Assembly (NCBI RefSeq): GCF_003086295.3
Contig: NC_092045.1
Span: forward strand, 86,628,693 to 86,692,692
Length of the DNA: 64,000 bases
Origin: Arachis hypogaea
Taxonomy: Eukaryota > Streptophyta > Magnoliopsida > Fabales > Fabaceae
Direction of reading: 5' to 3'
Shown here: in pieces, positions 45,211 to 56,163 of the stretch
Layout of the letters: the number at the start of each line of letters is the position of its first letter
How positions within the stretch are numbered: position 1 is the stretch's first letter
The notes under the pieces: model-generated
What the model saw: the letters and a program-made list of their open reading frames with translations, nothing else
Told to the model about the DNA's origin: nothing
Database searches by the model: none
Program-made: the position numbers and the translations under genes

Positions 45211-45227
45211 GTTTTAGTTTACATTTA

Positions 45228-45600
45228 ATTACTTTGTTAGTCATTATAGTTTAATCAAATTTACAATTACGTCCTATACTTTTTTTCTTTTTAATTGGGT
45301 CTCTATACTACTTTTGATTTTGTAATTAGATCGTTTCCGTATAAAAAATGTTAAAATTAATAGAATATTTCTCCCAAAAAATATGTGGTCAAATATCTAA
45401 TTAGGTTCTTAATTGTAGATACCTTTAATATGTGGAGAAATATTCGTTAATTTTAATATTTTTTACACTAGCAAGAACCTAATAATTGCAAAAAAACTAA
45501 AAGCTATTTAAGAATCCAATTGAAAAGAAAAAAAAGTATAATGACTTAATTGTAAATTTAGTAAATTTATAAGAATCAATAAAATAATTAAATCTTTAGT
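45228..45600. mobile_element. MITE with terminal inverted repeats of about 55 bp
   Basis: The left end 'ttgttagtcattatagttt...aaatttacaattacgtcc' pairs with the complement of 'gacttaattgtaaatttagtaaatttataagaatcaat' at the right. AT-rich, no coding. The target duplication is unclear. This kind of repeat ('fixed gene-poor, fires everywhere') is common in legume intergenic DNA. Confidence 0.55.
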
Positions 45601-46289
45601 TTATTATTTTAATAAAAATATTATTTATGTTGTATTTTGTTTAATAATGATTTAAATATAAATTTTGATAACAGAATAATACAAATTTAATGTATTTAAT
45701 TAGATGATAATTTTTAAAACTGGCAACATCTTATTGTCAAATTTACAGTGAAACAATTTTACGATAATTAATTAACTTAATTTTTGAAAAATTAATTTTT
45801 GTTATATATTTTTGTCGAATTTATTGTGAAAAAAATCCAATAGGAACCTCAACCTTATTCGTCAATTTGAATCTTTTTTGAATCGGAAAAATCCGACAAT
45901 AAATGGTTGGGAGTTGGCGTTAGATCCAGAACATTATTTTTGTTGATGATTTTTTTATCGAATGCTATTTGATGGAAATTCCGATGATAATAGTAATTTC
46001 TGCAGATTTATATTAAAAATTCAACAGTACGGTAAATCAGATGATAATTGATGATTCTTTTGTTTTAGTTTAGCATCTAAAATTTATAATATTTTATTTT
46101 TTATTTATTTTCAATCTTTAATAACAAGTTAGTTTTTATAAAACATTGCAGTCATTAGGTTTTTTTTCAGTATATTAGCATTCACGATAAATTATAATAA
46201 TAAACAGACCAAATGGTAACAAAATTTGTGCAAAATAATGATACTAATTGTTAGTCAAAAATAAATAAATTCGAAAGAAAAGGCTATTC
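45601..46289. other. AT-rich non-coding DNA
   Basis: Nothing recognisable; repeated 'gtcgaatttattgtgaaa' and 'gttgatgattttt' patches suggest an old repeat. No frame with known motifs. Confidence 0.45.
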
Positions 46290-47026
46290 AAATTGTTAAG
46301 TGAGCTTTCAGAAGAGAAGTTGGTGTCGAAAGAGACATATTTAGGGATGTTGAGTGAGAGCTCGATTAACTTAGCAAATCGAGGAGTTATTCGAGCAGAA
46401 GGATCAAAGATTTTTGAAATTGAAGGTTATTCTACTGCCATTACATAATCAGGCAAAAGAGCAGGAATAGTTACTTGCATTTTCACATACGTGAGATGTT
46501 CATTTCAAATTGACCAGTTAGGGAAATGGCTATAAATACTAGAAGGCTCGAAGCCATAATGATTGAAACTTTACTCCAGAAAACACTCAAACACACTCAC
46601 ATCTCCAGTGAATTTATGAGTCTGCGTTCGAGTCTCTTTTCTGTAGGGTTCCTTCCATATTTTTATCTTTTCAATTTACAATTTCTGCAAAACTTTACTT
46701 TCCATGTTCAATTTATCTTTTCGAGCAACTTTAATTTTCTTGTCAAATTTACATTCCAGCATCTTTAATTTCCATGTCGAAAGTCCTTTGATTCACTTGA
46801 AGGTATTTTATCGCTTTGTTTAAATTCAATGCAAACCATTTCGATTTCAGTCAATTTTACTTTCAAAATCTTTATTTAACACCTTTTTCAGTTTTTCCTT
46901 TTAAATAATGTCTAATTTGAGGATCTTTGATGCACTTCTAGAAGAATGGTACTTACAAAAAAGAGGAATAGGTTTTGCTCCCAGACCATTAGAATCGAAC
47001 CATCATCGATTTGCTAAAAATTGACA
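46290..47026 (+). mobile_element. Probable 5' LTR of the Tat/Ogre-lineage element
   Basis: The right boundary is supported: the LTR would end ATTGACA at 47026, seven bases before the primer site. TATA box TATAAATACT at 46531. The left boundary is uncertain, since no second LTR is in the window to compare. The frame 46526-46768 over it is an artefact. Confidence 0.55.
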
Positions 47027-47033
47027 AAATAAT

Positions 47034-47051
47034 TGGCACGCCCAGTGGGAC
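47034..47051 (+). promoter_or_regulatory. Primer binding site of the Tat/Ogre-lineage element
   Basis: TGGCACGCCCAGTGGGAC. It has the form and position of a tRNA primer site; an Arg-tRNA is what Ogre-type elements usually use, but I cannot confirm the tRNA here. Confidence 0.65.
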
Positions 47052-47067
47052 ATTTTTAAACTAAAGT

Positions 47068-49330
47068 GTGTCAGATGATTTTAGTGTCATTTGGTGTAAG
47101 CGATTGAGAAGTGGGAGAATTATTCACATGGCTGATGAAGTGTCAAATATGAATGGTGGTTCATCCACCAATGATAGTACACCAGTGGTTGTACCACCTT
47201 CGGACGTCACTTCACGTTCGGAAGGGTTGGTTATTAGTGAAAATGTGGCGGTTACAAACGTGCAGGCTCGAAATAACGGACATAATATTCGTCCACGTGG
47301 TAATACACCACCAATTCCACCCCAAGTACCTGCTGGTTGGCCTCCTTATGGTCTTCCTCCTGGCTATACTCTGCCAGTGAGTGGTTTTGTCCCTCCGATT
47401 CGATTCAGGGGTGTGAATGGAGTAAACAATGCTCAAAATCCACAACAACAAACTGAGTTTTCTCGAGATTATAATGTGGGCTCTACATCGAATGCTTCTA
47501 ATTCAATAGCAGCATTTCGACAACATGTAGAAGAAAGCCATCATGTTTTGGTAAATTTATTGACTCAGTAGATGACCACAATTCTAAATCCCATGATGGC
47601 TTATCACAACTCGAAATTTGATCGTCTTGCAAGGCAAGTCGAACGTATTGCTTGAATCGTTGATTATGATGAAGGAGAAAGACAGAATGCCAGGAGAAAT
47701 AATGAGGGTTTTGAAAACTTATTTCAAAATGAGAATGATGTTTTTCGAAACACAAAAAACCCCAGATAATTCCTCGTGGTCAAAATGCAGATGATGTTCT
47801 GGCTTGATTACGTGCTAATCAAGTCGGTGAACGTTATCAAGTTACTAGAATTATTGAAGATGTTTTGAATAGGGTTGGATTCAATATAGGATTTATGAAT
47901 CGACCCCACTTTATGTTATCTATTTCTCAAAATGTTCAAATGGCTGAAGTGCTAAGGGGAGTGAAAAATTCTAAAATAATTACTAAGTTTGCAGGAGAAG
48001 TTGGAGAGTCAACTACTGAACATGTTGCTCAATATTTGGTCGAGATTGGAAATTCAGCCAATGATGAAAATTTGAAAATGAAGTTTTTTCCTTCCTCATT
48101 AACGAGAAATGCATTTACTTGGTTTTCAAATCTTAGACCAAATTCGATAAGAATATGAGCTCAGTTAGAAACTGCCTTTCATGCCTAGTTTTATCGAGGA
48201 GAATTGAATGTGGCAGTTACTGACTTAGTGCCATTGAAACGAGAAGATGGTGAAACCATTGATGATTATATGATTTGTTTCAAGAATGCTAGAAGTCGAT
48301 GCTATGTATCTCTTCCTGAAAATGAAGTTGTAAAGATAGCAGTTATGGGGTTAGAATTTTATATGCGTCGAAAAGTACTCAATGTTCATATTCCTGATTT
48401 GGCCCATTTAGCCAAAAGAGTTCGCCAGGTAGAAATTTTGAAGAAAGAAAAAGAGAAGTATAAGAATGAAAGGAGATTGAAGAATAAACCTTTCTCACAT
48501 AAAGAGAAAGTTTCTTTTGTGGCCATGGAATCCTATGATGAGGATTTCGATTTGGAGGCAGAGGTTGATTTGGTTGAGCTTAAGAAAGGTCCTCCGTATG
48601 TTTGTTATTTACTTAAAAAACTCCCTAACAATGAAAAGTCGAATGATTCAAAACTGAAAAGTGAAAAGAGATACAATTTTGATATTTCAAAATCTGATCA
48701 TATTTTTTATGTATTACTTAAAGATAAACAATTAATTTTACCAGAAGGCAAAACTTTGCTTTCGGTGAAAGATTTAAAAGGAAAACCTTATTGTAAGTTT
48801 CATCAAGCAACTAGTCATTCGACTAACAATTGTGTTCATTTCAGGGATTTGATACAAGAGGCCATCATGAAAGGACGATTGAAGTTTGATGATGGTAAAA
48901 AAGAAATGAAATATGATTCTGATCCTTTTGATTCTGAAGCCAGTTATACTGAGCCATATTTTGGTGTAAATATGGTTGGAATGTCTTATGACTTTGATGT
49001 GTCTTTGGGGGATTTCGAATTGAATGTCCGTGCTGTCTATTCCGGAGTAGGGGATGGGTTGTTGGAGTTTTTGATGCAGCAGAAACTCAAAGATCGGGAC
49101 GTATCTCTGTGTCTTTGATGCAATGCAGTATTCGATGCTGAGACTACAGCAATTTTTGAAAAAGAAAGAATGGAGAAAGAACTGGCTCATCGAGAGGAGC
49201 AGGCTCGTCAAAAGCATCCTATTTGATGGGTAGAGGTGCAAAGTTCTGGTGGCCCTCAGAAAAGTACTACTGCGACTATAAGCAGCTCTCAGGCTCTAGG
49301 TGTACAATGGATTCGAAATTATCAAGAACT
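47068..49330 (+). pseudogene. Gag of the Tat/Ogre-lineage element, interrupted
   Basis: The N-terminal part (47068-47571) is Pro/Gly/Asn-rich (PPIPPQVPAGWPPYGLPPGY). After stops and one shift near 47760 the capsid core appears in 47865-48200: AQYLVEIGNSANDENLKMKF, FPSSLTRNAFTWFSNLRP, then FYRGELNVAVTDLVPLKRED and DDYMICFKNARSRCYVSLPE. A zinc-finger-like YCKFHQATSHSTNNCVHFRDL (C..H...H..C spacing) lies near 48790-48850, and YFGVNMVGM follows, all in the order of Tat/Ogre gag. RGRARGYPRGRGQRG, a basic tail, is near 49410. Stops at 47653, 47805 and 49116 and others are TGA where CGA is plausible. Gag would form the particle; this copy cannot. Confidence 0.75.
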
Positions 49331-49499
49331 CCAGAACATAGATGTTCATTACAGACGTAACCCACAATGGGGGCATAGGGGTCCTCCTTGAGGGCATTAT
49401 CCCGATTTTCGCGGCCGAGCCAGGGGGTACCCACGAGGCAGAGGTCAAAGAGGAAAACAGCTACGTAAGGTATCCTCTGTTGATAAGGGTAAGGGGGGC

Positions 49500-50600
49500 A
49501 ACACTGTCTGTGCATTCTCGAATATTCTTTTCGACTGATGGAGAGACATATCCGAAAGGAATTCCGTCTCCCATGAAATTAGATAAGGGAAAACCAGTGG
49601 TTAGCATTCGAGTCACTGATAAAGACAAGGGTGCTGATTTGGATGAGAATACTTTGAAAAAGAAGACGAGAAAATGGTCGGTACCATTTCGATTATTCCA
49701 ACTGAGTACTTGGGAGAATATGAGGGTGACCTAGTAAAAGATTATGATGTAGATGATGAAGAGGCCTTTTCGTTTATTCGATATGAAGATGAACCAGGAT
49801 ATTTTCTAAGGCCTTCTGAAAAGCAGAAGTCTCATTTATGCCCACTACATATTACTGCAACTTTGAGTAGGATCAAAATAAATAAAGTTTTGATTGATGG
49901 AGGAGCGACTATAAGCCTCCTACCTGAGAGGATGCTGATGAAAGTAGGAAAACATTCTGATGATTTAATTCCTACTAGGGTAAAGTATACTTTTTATCCA
50001 TGAATTTGACAAAAATTTTAAAAATATTCCTAAGTTTTATTTTATTTCAATTTTGTCTCAGAAGTTTTTGGTTTGCATCAAATATATCCCCGACGGCTAA
50101 TTTTTCAAAGAATTTAAGACCGATTCAACAATAATTTCATAATAACAACCCCCTCAACACAAGCAAATCAAGCATAATTTTCATACATTATTGTTAGATT
50201 GGTCTTAAAATTTTCAAAAATTTAGCCATCGAGGATATATTTGATGCAAATTGAAAACTTTTGGGACAAAATTGAAACAAAATAAAAGTTCGGGATATTT
50301 TTAAAATTTTTGTCAAACTTTAAGGACAAAAAATATACTTTACCCTTCCTACTAATATTTCAGTAATCGACTTTAGTGGTGCTTCAACTCTGCTAAAAGT
50401 CTGGTTACTTTAGGGGTGAAGGTTGGATCTTCGGATCGAAACACTGTCTTCGTGGTGGTATCTTCGAAGCAAGTTATAATGCCTTATTAGGACGAGACTG
50501 GATTCATGGAGTTGGGGCAATACCATCTACTGTGCATCAGAGTATTCTTCTATTGACAGATGATGGGAAACCATAAGTACTCAAGGCTGATTTGAATTTT
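49500..50600 (+). pseudogene. Aspartic protease of the Tat/Ogre-lineage element, split by a MITE
   Basis: Upstream part (49674-49977): EAFSFIRYEDEPGYFLRPSE, KSHLCPLHITATLSRIKINK, then VLIDGGATISLLPERML, with the active-site Asp in LIDGGA. The MITE (49978-50345) breaks the frame just after. Downstream (50355-50580), GRDWIHGVGAIPSTVHQS follows, the GRDWI...PSTLHQ signature after the protease in Tat/Ogre elements. Another frame change lies near 49500-49670. Confidence 0.8.
49978..50345. mobile_element. 368-bp MITE with 9-bp target duplication
   Basis: TTCCTACTA is present exactly on both sides (49969-49977 and 50346-50354). The ends are GGGTAAAGTATAC... and its complement, and about 80 bp at each end pair (for example 'gacaaaaattttaaaaatat' with its complement near the right). 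A 9-bp duplication suggests the Mutator superfamily. No coding. Confidence 0.88.
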
Positions 50601-51290
50601 TATGTCAAACAGATGCATGTCGATTTCAGGGTATATAGCCCAAAACAAAAGCCTTTGAATGTTGATAGAGTCTTGAATTCTTTCAATTGTGAAGGTTGTT
50701 ACTTAACTTCAGAGGGTCTCAGTGTGAAGGTTTGCTACCCAAAACTCGGATTCCCTCCGACTGGGTGGGATTGTTCTACTTAAATGGATGTTCGAAGACG
50801 TTTTTGATGGCAGGAGAACAAGACGTCTCGAATTATCTGGTAACTTTAAATAAGTATTTAGGTGATTTCCTTTTGGTAGAAAATAAAGGTGGTTCTTCTG
50901 ATAAAGTTGAATCATTTAGGAATGTAATCTCTTCTTCTTCTCACCATGAAAGTTCAGTTTCTTTAATTGAGTTTAGTCACGGTTTAAGTTCTTTTCGTTT
51001 TAATGATTTTAATAAGGATATTATTAGACAAATTGCTGTTGAAATAACAAAAGTTTATTGTATTGAAAATGGAGTTAATATTAATATAGTGAATGATCAA
51101 GTTTGTCTTAATCTTAATGAATCTGTTGATCTATCTTTTGATTGCATCTATGATTTAGAACCTTTAGGTTTCGAGAAATATTCAGTAAAAGATGATGAAC
51201 ATGCGAAAGGTTTTGAATCACAATATCCTTTATAAGAAATTAATATAGGATCTAATGATGACGTTCATATTACTTATATATGTAAAGACT
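50592..51290 (+). pseudogene. Linker between protease and RT of the Tat/Ogre-lineage element
   Basis: Frame 50696-51235 reads SKTFLMAGEQDVSNYL, then an Asp/Asn/Ile-rich low-complexity stretch (NIVNDQVCLNLNESVDLSFD). Such variable linkers precede RT in Ogre-type pol. No domain is recognised. Confidence 0.5.
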
Positions 51291-52332
51291 TAGCAGTCTC
51301 GTTTTACACAGAATTATTTCATCTTTTATATGAGTTTAGAGACTGTTGTTCCTGGGATTATCATGAGATGCCTGCTCTCAATCGTTCTCTTGTAGAACAT
51401 CGATTAGCTTTGAAATCAAATGCTCGACCTGTAAAGAAAACACCTTGGAGATTTGCTCCTGAAATTAATCAAAAGATTAAAGAATAGATTGAACGCTTGA
51501 TTAAAGCCAAGTTTATTCAAACTACAAGTTATGTTGAGTGGGTTTCGAACATTGTTCCTGTGATGATGAAGAATAGAAAATTAAGAGTGTGCATTGATTT
51601 TAGAGATTTGAATAATCCCACTTCGAAAGATGAGTATTTTATGTCTATAGCAGATATGTTAATCGATTCTACAGCAGAAAATGAGATTTTAAGTTTTATG
51701 GATAGTTATTCAGGATATAACCAAATCTTCATTGCGGAAGACGATGTGTCTAAAACTGCTTTTCGATGTCCTGGGCATTAGGGATGTATGAATGGGTGGT
51801 TATGCCATTCGGTTTGAAAAATGATGGTGCTACATACCAACGTGCCATGAATACTATTTTTCATGAGTATATTGCAAAGTTTATGGAAGTGTACATTGAT
51901 GATGTTATGGTTAAATTGAATTCTATAACCCAACACATTGATTGTTTGAGAAAAGCATCTATTACAATGCGGAAGAATGGATTAAAAATGAATCCTTTAA
52001 AATGTGCATTCGGTGTATCAGCAGGAAACTTCTTAAGATTCATTGTTCACAAAAAAGGAATTGCTATTGATAAAAATAAAGCTGATGCAATATTAGCATT
52101 GTCTCCTCCCAAGTCAAAGAAAGAAGTACAATCTTTCCTTGGGAATGTGAATTATCTTCGAAGAGTTATATCAAATCTTTCAGGACGAACTCGAATATTT
52201 GCACTATTGGTGAAACTAAAAAATGAAGCACAGTTTGAATGGACGAAAGAATATCAAGAAGCTTTCAAGTCAATTAAAGCTTATTTGTCTAAAGCCCTGG
52301 TGATGGCTAATGTTCGCCCCATGAGCCTTTAA
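51291..52332 (+). pseudogene. Reverse transcriptase of the Tat/Ogre-lineage element
   Basis: In order: WDYHEMPALNRSLVEHRLAL, KKTPWRFAPEI, a stop at about 51487, LIKAKFIQTTSYVEWVSNIV, RVCIDFRDLNNPTSKDEYF, SFMDSYSGYNQIFIAEDDVSKTAFRC, then a single-base frame change at about 51770, MYEWVVMPFGLKNDGATYQR, EVYIDDVMVKL with the intact YIDD active site, LKMNPLKCAFGVSAGNFL and SFLGNVNYLRRVISNLSG. It would copy RNA to cDNA in the particle. Two lesions (stop, frameshift) disable it; the catalytic box itself is intact. Confidence 0.88.
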
Positions 52333-52600
52333 AATTATATATTGCAGCATCCATGAATACAATTGGGTGTATGTTGACTCAAGATGATGAAAACGGACAT
52401 GAACGAGCTGTTTATTACCTTAGCCGAGTATTAACTGATATTAAGATAAGGTATTCACTTATTGAAAAGTTGTGTTTGTCTTTGTATTATGCTTGTACAA
52501 AGTTAAAGTGTTATATGGTGGCCAAACTCATGAAAATCATTGCACAAACTGACCTCGTTAAATATATGTTGTCTTATCCGAAGTTGTGAGTTCAATTAGG
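52333..52600 (+). pseudogene. First RNase H domain of the Tat/Ogre-lineage element
   Basis: MNTIGCMLTQDDENGHERAVYYLSR and TDIKIRYSLIEKLCLSLYYA, the gypsy-type RNase H that follows RT directly. The leading LKLYIAAS block is just upstream in another frame. A frame break separates it from RT at about 52332. Confidence 0.75.
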
Positions 52601-52607
52601 AAAATGG

Positions 52608-53120
52608 ATGTTGGCATTAACCGAGTTCGATTTGCAATATATTCTAGCAAAGGCTGTGAAAGGACAGGTCATTACAGATTTTCTAGTCGATCATTCGAAT
52701 AATCTGAATGACCAGGGGACAAATATTATTGACATCCATATCGGTTATTGGAAATTATATTTTGACGGTTCGAAGCATAAAGATGGTGCAGGAGTAGGAA
52801 TTTTAATTATCTCACCAGAGGAAATTCCATCAAAATTTTTGTTCGAGTTAAAATATCCTTACTCGAATAATGTGGCTGAGTATAAATCTTTAATTTTGCG
52901 TCTTGAAATTTTGATTGGAAAAGGGGCTTTAGAAGTTCAAATCCTTGGAGATTCTCATTTAGGTTTGAAATAGTTATTGAAGGAGTTCAAATGTAACAAT
53001 GAGAAGTTACAAAAATATTTAACAATGGCATGGGAATTGTTAACTTCCTTTCAAAAGGTTTCATTAGTCCATATTCCGAGAATTCAGAATAAAATTGCTA
53101 ATGAGTTGGCTCAGATTACT
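52608..53120 (+). pseudogene. Second RNase H domain (archaeal-type) of the Tat/Ogre-lineage element
   Basis: YWKLYFDGSKHKDGAGVGIL (first Asp in YFDGS), FLFELKYPYSNNVAEYKSLI (Glu in AEY), LEVQILGDSHLGLK (Asp in GDS), a TAG stop at 52971, then LLTSFQKVSLVHIPRIQNKIANELAQI (late acidic site replaced by NEL). A second RNase H between RT/RNase H and integrase is the hallmark of the Tat/Ogre lineage; it is thought to refine RNA removal. One stop interrupts it. Confidence 0.82.
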
Positions 53121-53487
53121 CTGAGATATAAAATAGGCCCAGAAACACTAAGAAAATGGGCAAAAATTCGCCAAATATTAGTGTCGGTGGATGAAAGAGA
53201 AGCTTTGTGTTTAGATGAATGGGAAGATGATGATTGGAGAAAACTGATTACCGAGTATTTAAAGAATCCTAGTATTCAAGTGGATAGAAAGATAAAGTTG
53301 GAAGCAATGAATTTTGTATTAATGGCTGATGAGGGATACAAGAAAGGAATCGATGGAAGTCTGTCGAAATGTTTAAGTCAAGCCGATAAAGATACTGCTT
53401 TAGGGAAGTCCATAGAGGTATATGTAGTACCCATCAGGCCGGGATAAAAATGAAATGGGTTTTACGTTGAAATCATGTTTATTGGCC
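53121..53487 (+). pseudogene. Start of integrase of the Tat/Ogre-lineage element, cut off by an insertion
   Basis: DDWRKLITEYLKNPS, ADEGYKKGIDGSLSKCLSQAD, VYVVPIRPG, then MKWVLR-NHVYWP, the linker and zinc-binding beginning of integrase. His/Cys residues are altered. The frame ends where the LTR at 53488 begins (TGATAAACC); the catalytic core is absent from the window, and probably lies beyond the nested stack. Confidence 0.75.
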
Positions 53488-53886
53488 TGATAAACCACTA
53501 TTTTATGGTTTATCTTGTGCTAAATAGAGTGGATTTTATCAATCTTTTATACACTTATTCATATGAAATGCATGGTTTTACATTTTCCTTCCCAAATTGA
53601 TGCTATGATTGACAACATGCTTCTTTGGCCTTAAATTCACTATTTTTAATCCTCTCTTATTCCCATTCGATGTCGTGATAAGTGTGTTAAGTGTTTTTAG
53701 AGATTACAGGGCAGGAATAGCTTAGAGGATGGAAAAGAAGCATGTAAAAGAGGAAGGCACACAAGGAATTAAAGATTTCATGGGTGAGCAGCTGTATATC
53801 AGAATTCGCCGGTGGCGATTTTTGGGCCGCTTTTTGACTCAGATTCAGGCCCGAAAGTCCAGATTAGAGGCAGCGGTGTAGCTGAG
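53488..53886 (+). mobile_element. Partial LTR of the TGATAAACC family (+)
   Basis: Starts TGATAAACCACTATTTTATGG and matches the beginning of the LTR at 61881-63338 read on minus (TGATAAACC, 'cttattcatatga', 'gcttctttggcctta', 'ggcaggaat'). It is interrupted at 53887 by an Athila-type LTR. Confidence 0.75.
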
Positions 53887-54527
53887 TGGTACACGAAATC
53901 GTGATACACAACTTCGTGCAGCTGACCAGCAAGTGCACTGCATCGTCCAAGTAATACCTTACGTGAGTAAGGGTCGATCCCACGGAGATTGTCGGCTTGA
54001 AGCAAGCTATGGTCATCTTATAAATCTTAGTCAGGCGGATTCAAATGGTTATGGAATTTTGATAATTAAAAGAACGAAATAGAACATAAAATAGGATAGA
54101 AATACTTATGCAATTCATTGGTGGGAATTTCAGATAAGCGTGTGAAGATGCTTTTTCCCTCTGAGCCTCTGCTTTCCTATTGCCTTCATCTGATCATTCA
54201 TACTCCTTTCCATGTCATGCTGTATGTAGGTGGATCACCATTGTCAATGGCTACCATCCACCCTCTCAGTGAAAATGGTCCTCTACGGTTTCCCGTATGG
54301 CTAATCAGCTGTCGGTTCTCGATCATGTCGGAATAAGATTCATTGATCCTTTTGCGCACTGTCACTGCGTCCCATGGTCGCGAATTTGAAGCGCGTCATA
54401 GTCATCCCATCCCAGATCCTACTCGGAATATCACAAACAAGGTTTAGACTTTTTAGATCTCAAGAATGCTGCCAATTGATTCTAGCTTATACCACGAGAC
54501 TCTGATCTCATGGAAGGGAAGGCTCTG
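53887..54527 (-). mobile_element. Athila-type LTR fragment (minus), inserted in the LTR at 53488
   Basis: The plus strand begins TGGTACACGAAATCGTGAT, the complement of the 3' end of the Athila LTRs at 34206 and 42516. The order of blocks that follows matches those LTRs in reverse (for example 'gggtcgatcccacggagatt', 'ggcggattcaaatggttatg'). An internal deletion after the first 19 bp is visible. It is cut at 54527 by the next insertion. Confidence 0.82.
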
Positions 54528-56000
54528 TGATAAACCCCATTTGTAGGGTTTATCTTGTATTGATTTTAAGGGATTTATGACCTTTTACCCACATTTATTC
54601 AATGAATTAGCATGATTTTGTGATTGTCTCTTTATTTGTGCTTAGATGTGAAAACATGCTTTTTAGGCCTTTAACTTGATGATTTTTATCTCCCTTTGAT
54701 TCCACTAGATTCCTTGATGTGTTTGTTAGTGATTTCAGATTGAAAAGGCTTGGAATGGATCAAAGGAGTGAAGAGGAACGTATGAAAATTGGAGAAATCA
54801 TGAAAAGTCAAAGAGTTGAACTCGCCCATGGATGCGCGCGCACACTAGGCGCTTACGCACGCATTGCGAATCACCCCATGGACGCGTACGCGTGCTGTGC
54901 GCGTACGCGTCGGTGCTGGTTTATGATTTTTTAATGAAAACATGGCCAGCGATTCAGAAGGGTTGTGGGGCCCAATCCCAACCAACTTTGGCGCTAAAGA
55001 TTCTATTTAAAGCCAAGGATTGAAGAGCAAAAGGGGGGGGGGGATTCACTCACTTTTCAACCATTCACACTTATTAGGATTCACTCACTTTTCAACCATT
55101 CTCACTTCTCTCTAGAATTAGGATTAGGATTAGGTTTAGTTCTTAGATCTAGGTTTTCATTCATGCTCTCTTCTACTCTTCTTCTCAATTCCTTGTAGTT
55201 ACATTCATTCTTCTCCCATTCTTTTGTTGTAATCTCTTTTATGTTGTTCTTGTACTTTGTTGTAGATCTACTATTGTTCCTTCCATTTTCTTTCAATTCA
55301 ATTCAAGGTAATTCATAATAAATGTGTTTCTTTGGCTTTCTATTGTTGATCTCTTGCTTTTGTAGTTGTAGATTCCTTTAATTCTTGCAATTAATAATGT
55401 TTACCGTTATTGCCTCTTATGTGTTTGATAAAATGCCTCTTTTGGCTTTAGTATAGATTTTGTTCCTTTTGGCCTAGGTAGAGTAACTAGTGACTCTTGA
55501 GTTATCTAATTCCTTTGTTGATTGATAATTAGAAGTTGCTAACTGATTTGAATGTCACTAAAGCTAGTCTTTCATTATGATTAGGCTAGGACTTGTGGAA
55601 TCAAGTTAATTCATCCACTTGACTTTCCTCCATGGTTAGAGGTTAACTAAGTGGGAGCAATGAACAATTTGTTATCACAATTGAGGCGGATAACTAGGAT
55701 AAGACTTCTAGTTCTCATATCTTGCCAAGAGCTTTGTTAGTTGTTAGTTTATTTTCTTTACCATTTATATCTCTTGTATAAAATCTCAAAAACCCTAAAA
55801 TAACTCACAACCAATAACAAGACACTTCATTACGATTCCTAGGGAGAACGACCCAAGGTTCCAATACTTCGGTTTATAAATTTAGGGGTTTGTTTTAGTG
55901 ACAAACAACTTTTTGTATTGAAAGATTATTGTTTGGTTTAGGAACTATACTTGCAACAAGAATTCATTTATGAAATTCTAAACCATCAAAAATCCAATCA
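54528..56000 (+). mobile_element. 5' LTR of element Z
   Basis: 1473 bp. Starts TGATAAACCCCATTTGTAGG, ends CAAAAATCCAATCA. It includes a perfect 12-bp CpG-rich hairpin (54881-54911), a G9 run near 55031, an ATTAGG run near 55118 and a TATA-like CTATTTAAAG near 55003. Confidence 0.88.
54881..54911 (+). repeat. Perfect CpG-rich hairpin in the element Z LTR
   Basis: GACGCGTACGCG (54881-54892), loop TGCTGTG, CGCGTACGCGTC (54900-54911). The equivalent site in the 3' LTR (61649-61679) has a single change in one arm. Confidence 0.92.
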
Positions 56001-56006
56001 TTAAAA

Positions 56007-56024
56007 TGGCACCGTTGCTGGGGA
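56007..56024 (+). promoter_or_regulatory. Primer binding site of element Z, Asp-tRNA type
   Basis: TGGCACCGTTGCTGGGGA, six bases after the LTR end, the same spacing as in the Athila-like element. Confidence 0.8.
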
Positions 56025-56163
56025 ATTGCAATGGTGTTATGTTATTGGTTATTGTATATTTGTGAATAGTATGAATATGTTTGCCTTTGGTAGCTCTTGC
56101 TAGTTTTAGGATTTAATTTTCTTGCTTCTTATTTGATTTTGTTTTCATTTTCCTCTTGCTATC

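Noticed and set aside
55105..55140. Telomere-like repeat (ATTAGG)n
   Set aside because: Only a few units, not the plant TTTAGGG repeat; part of the LTR sequence.
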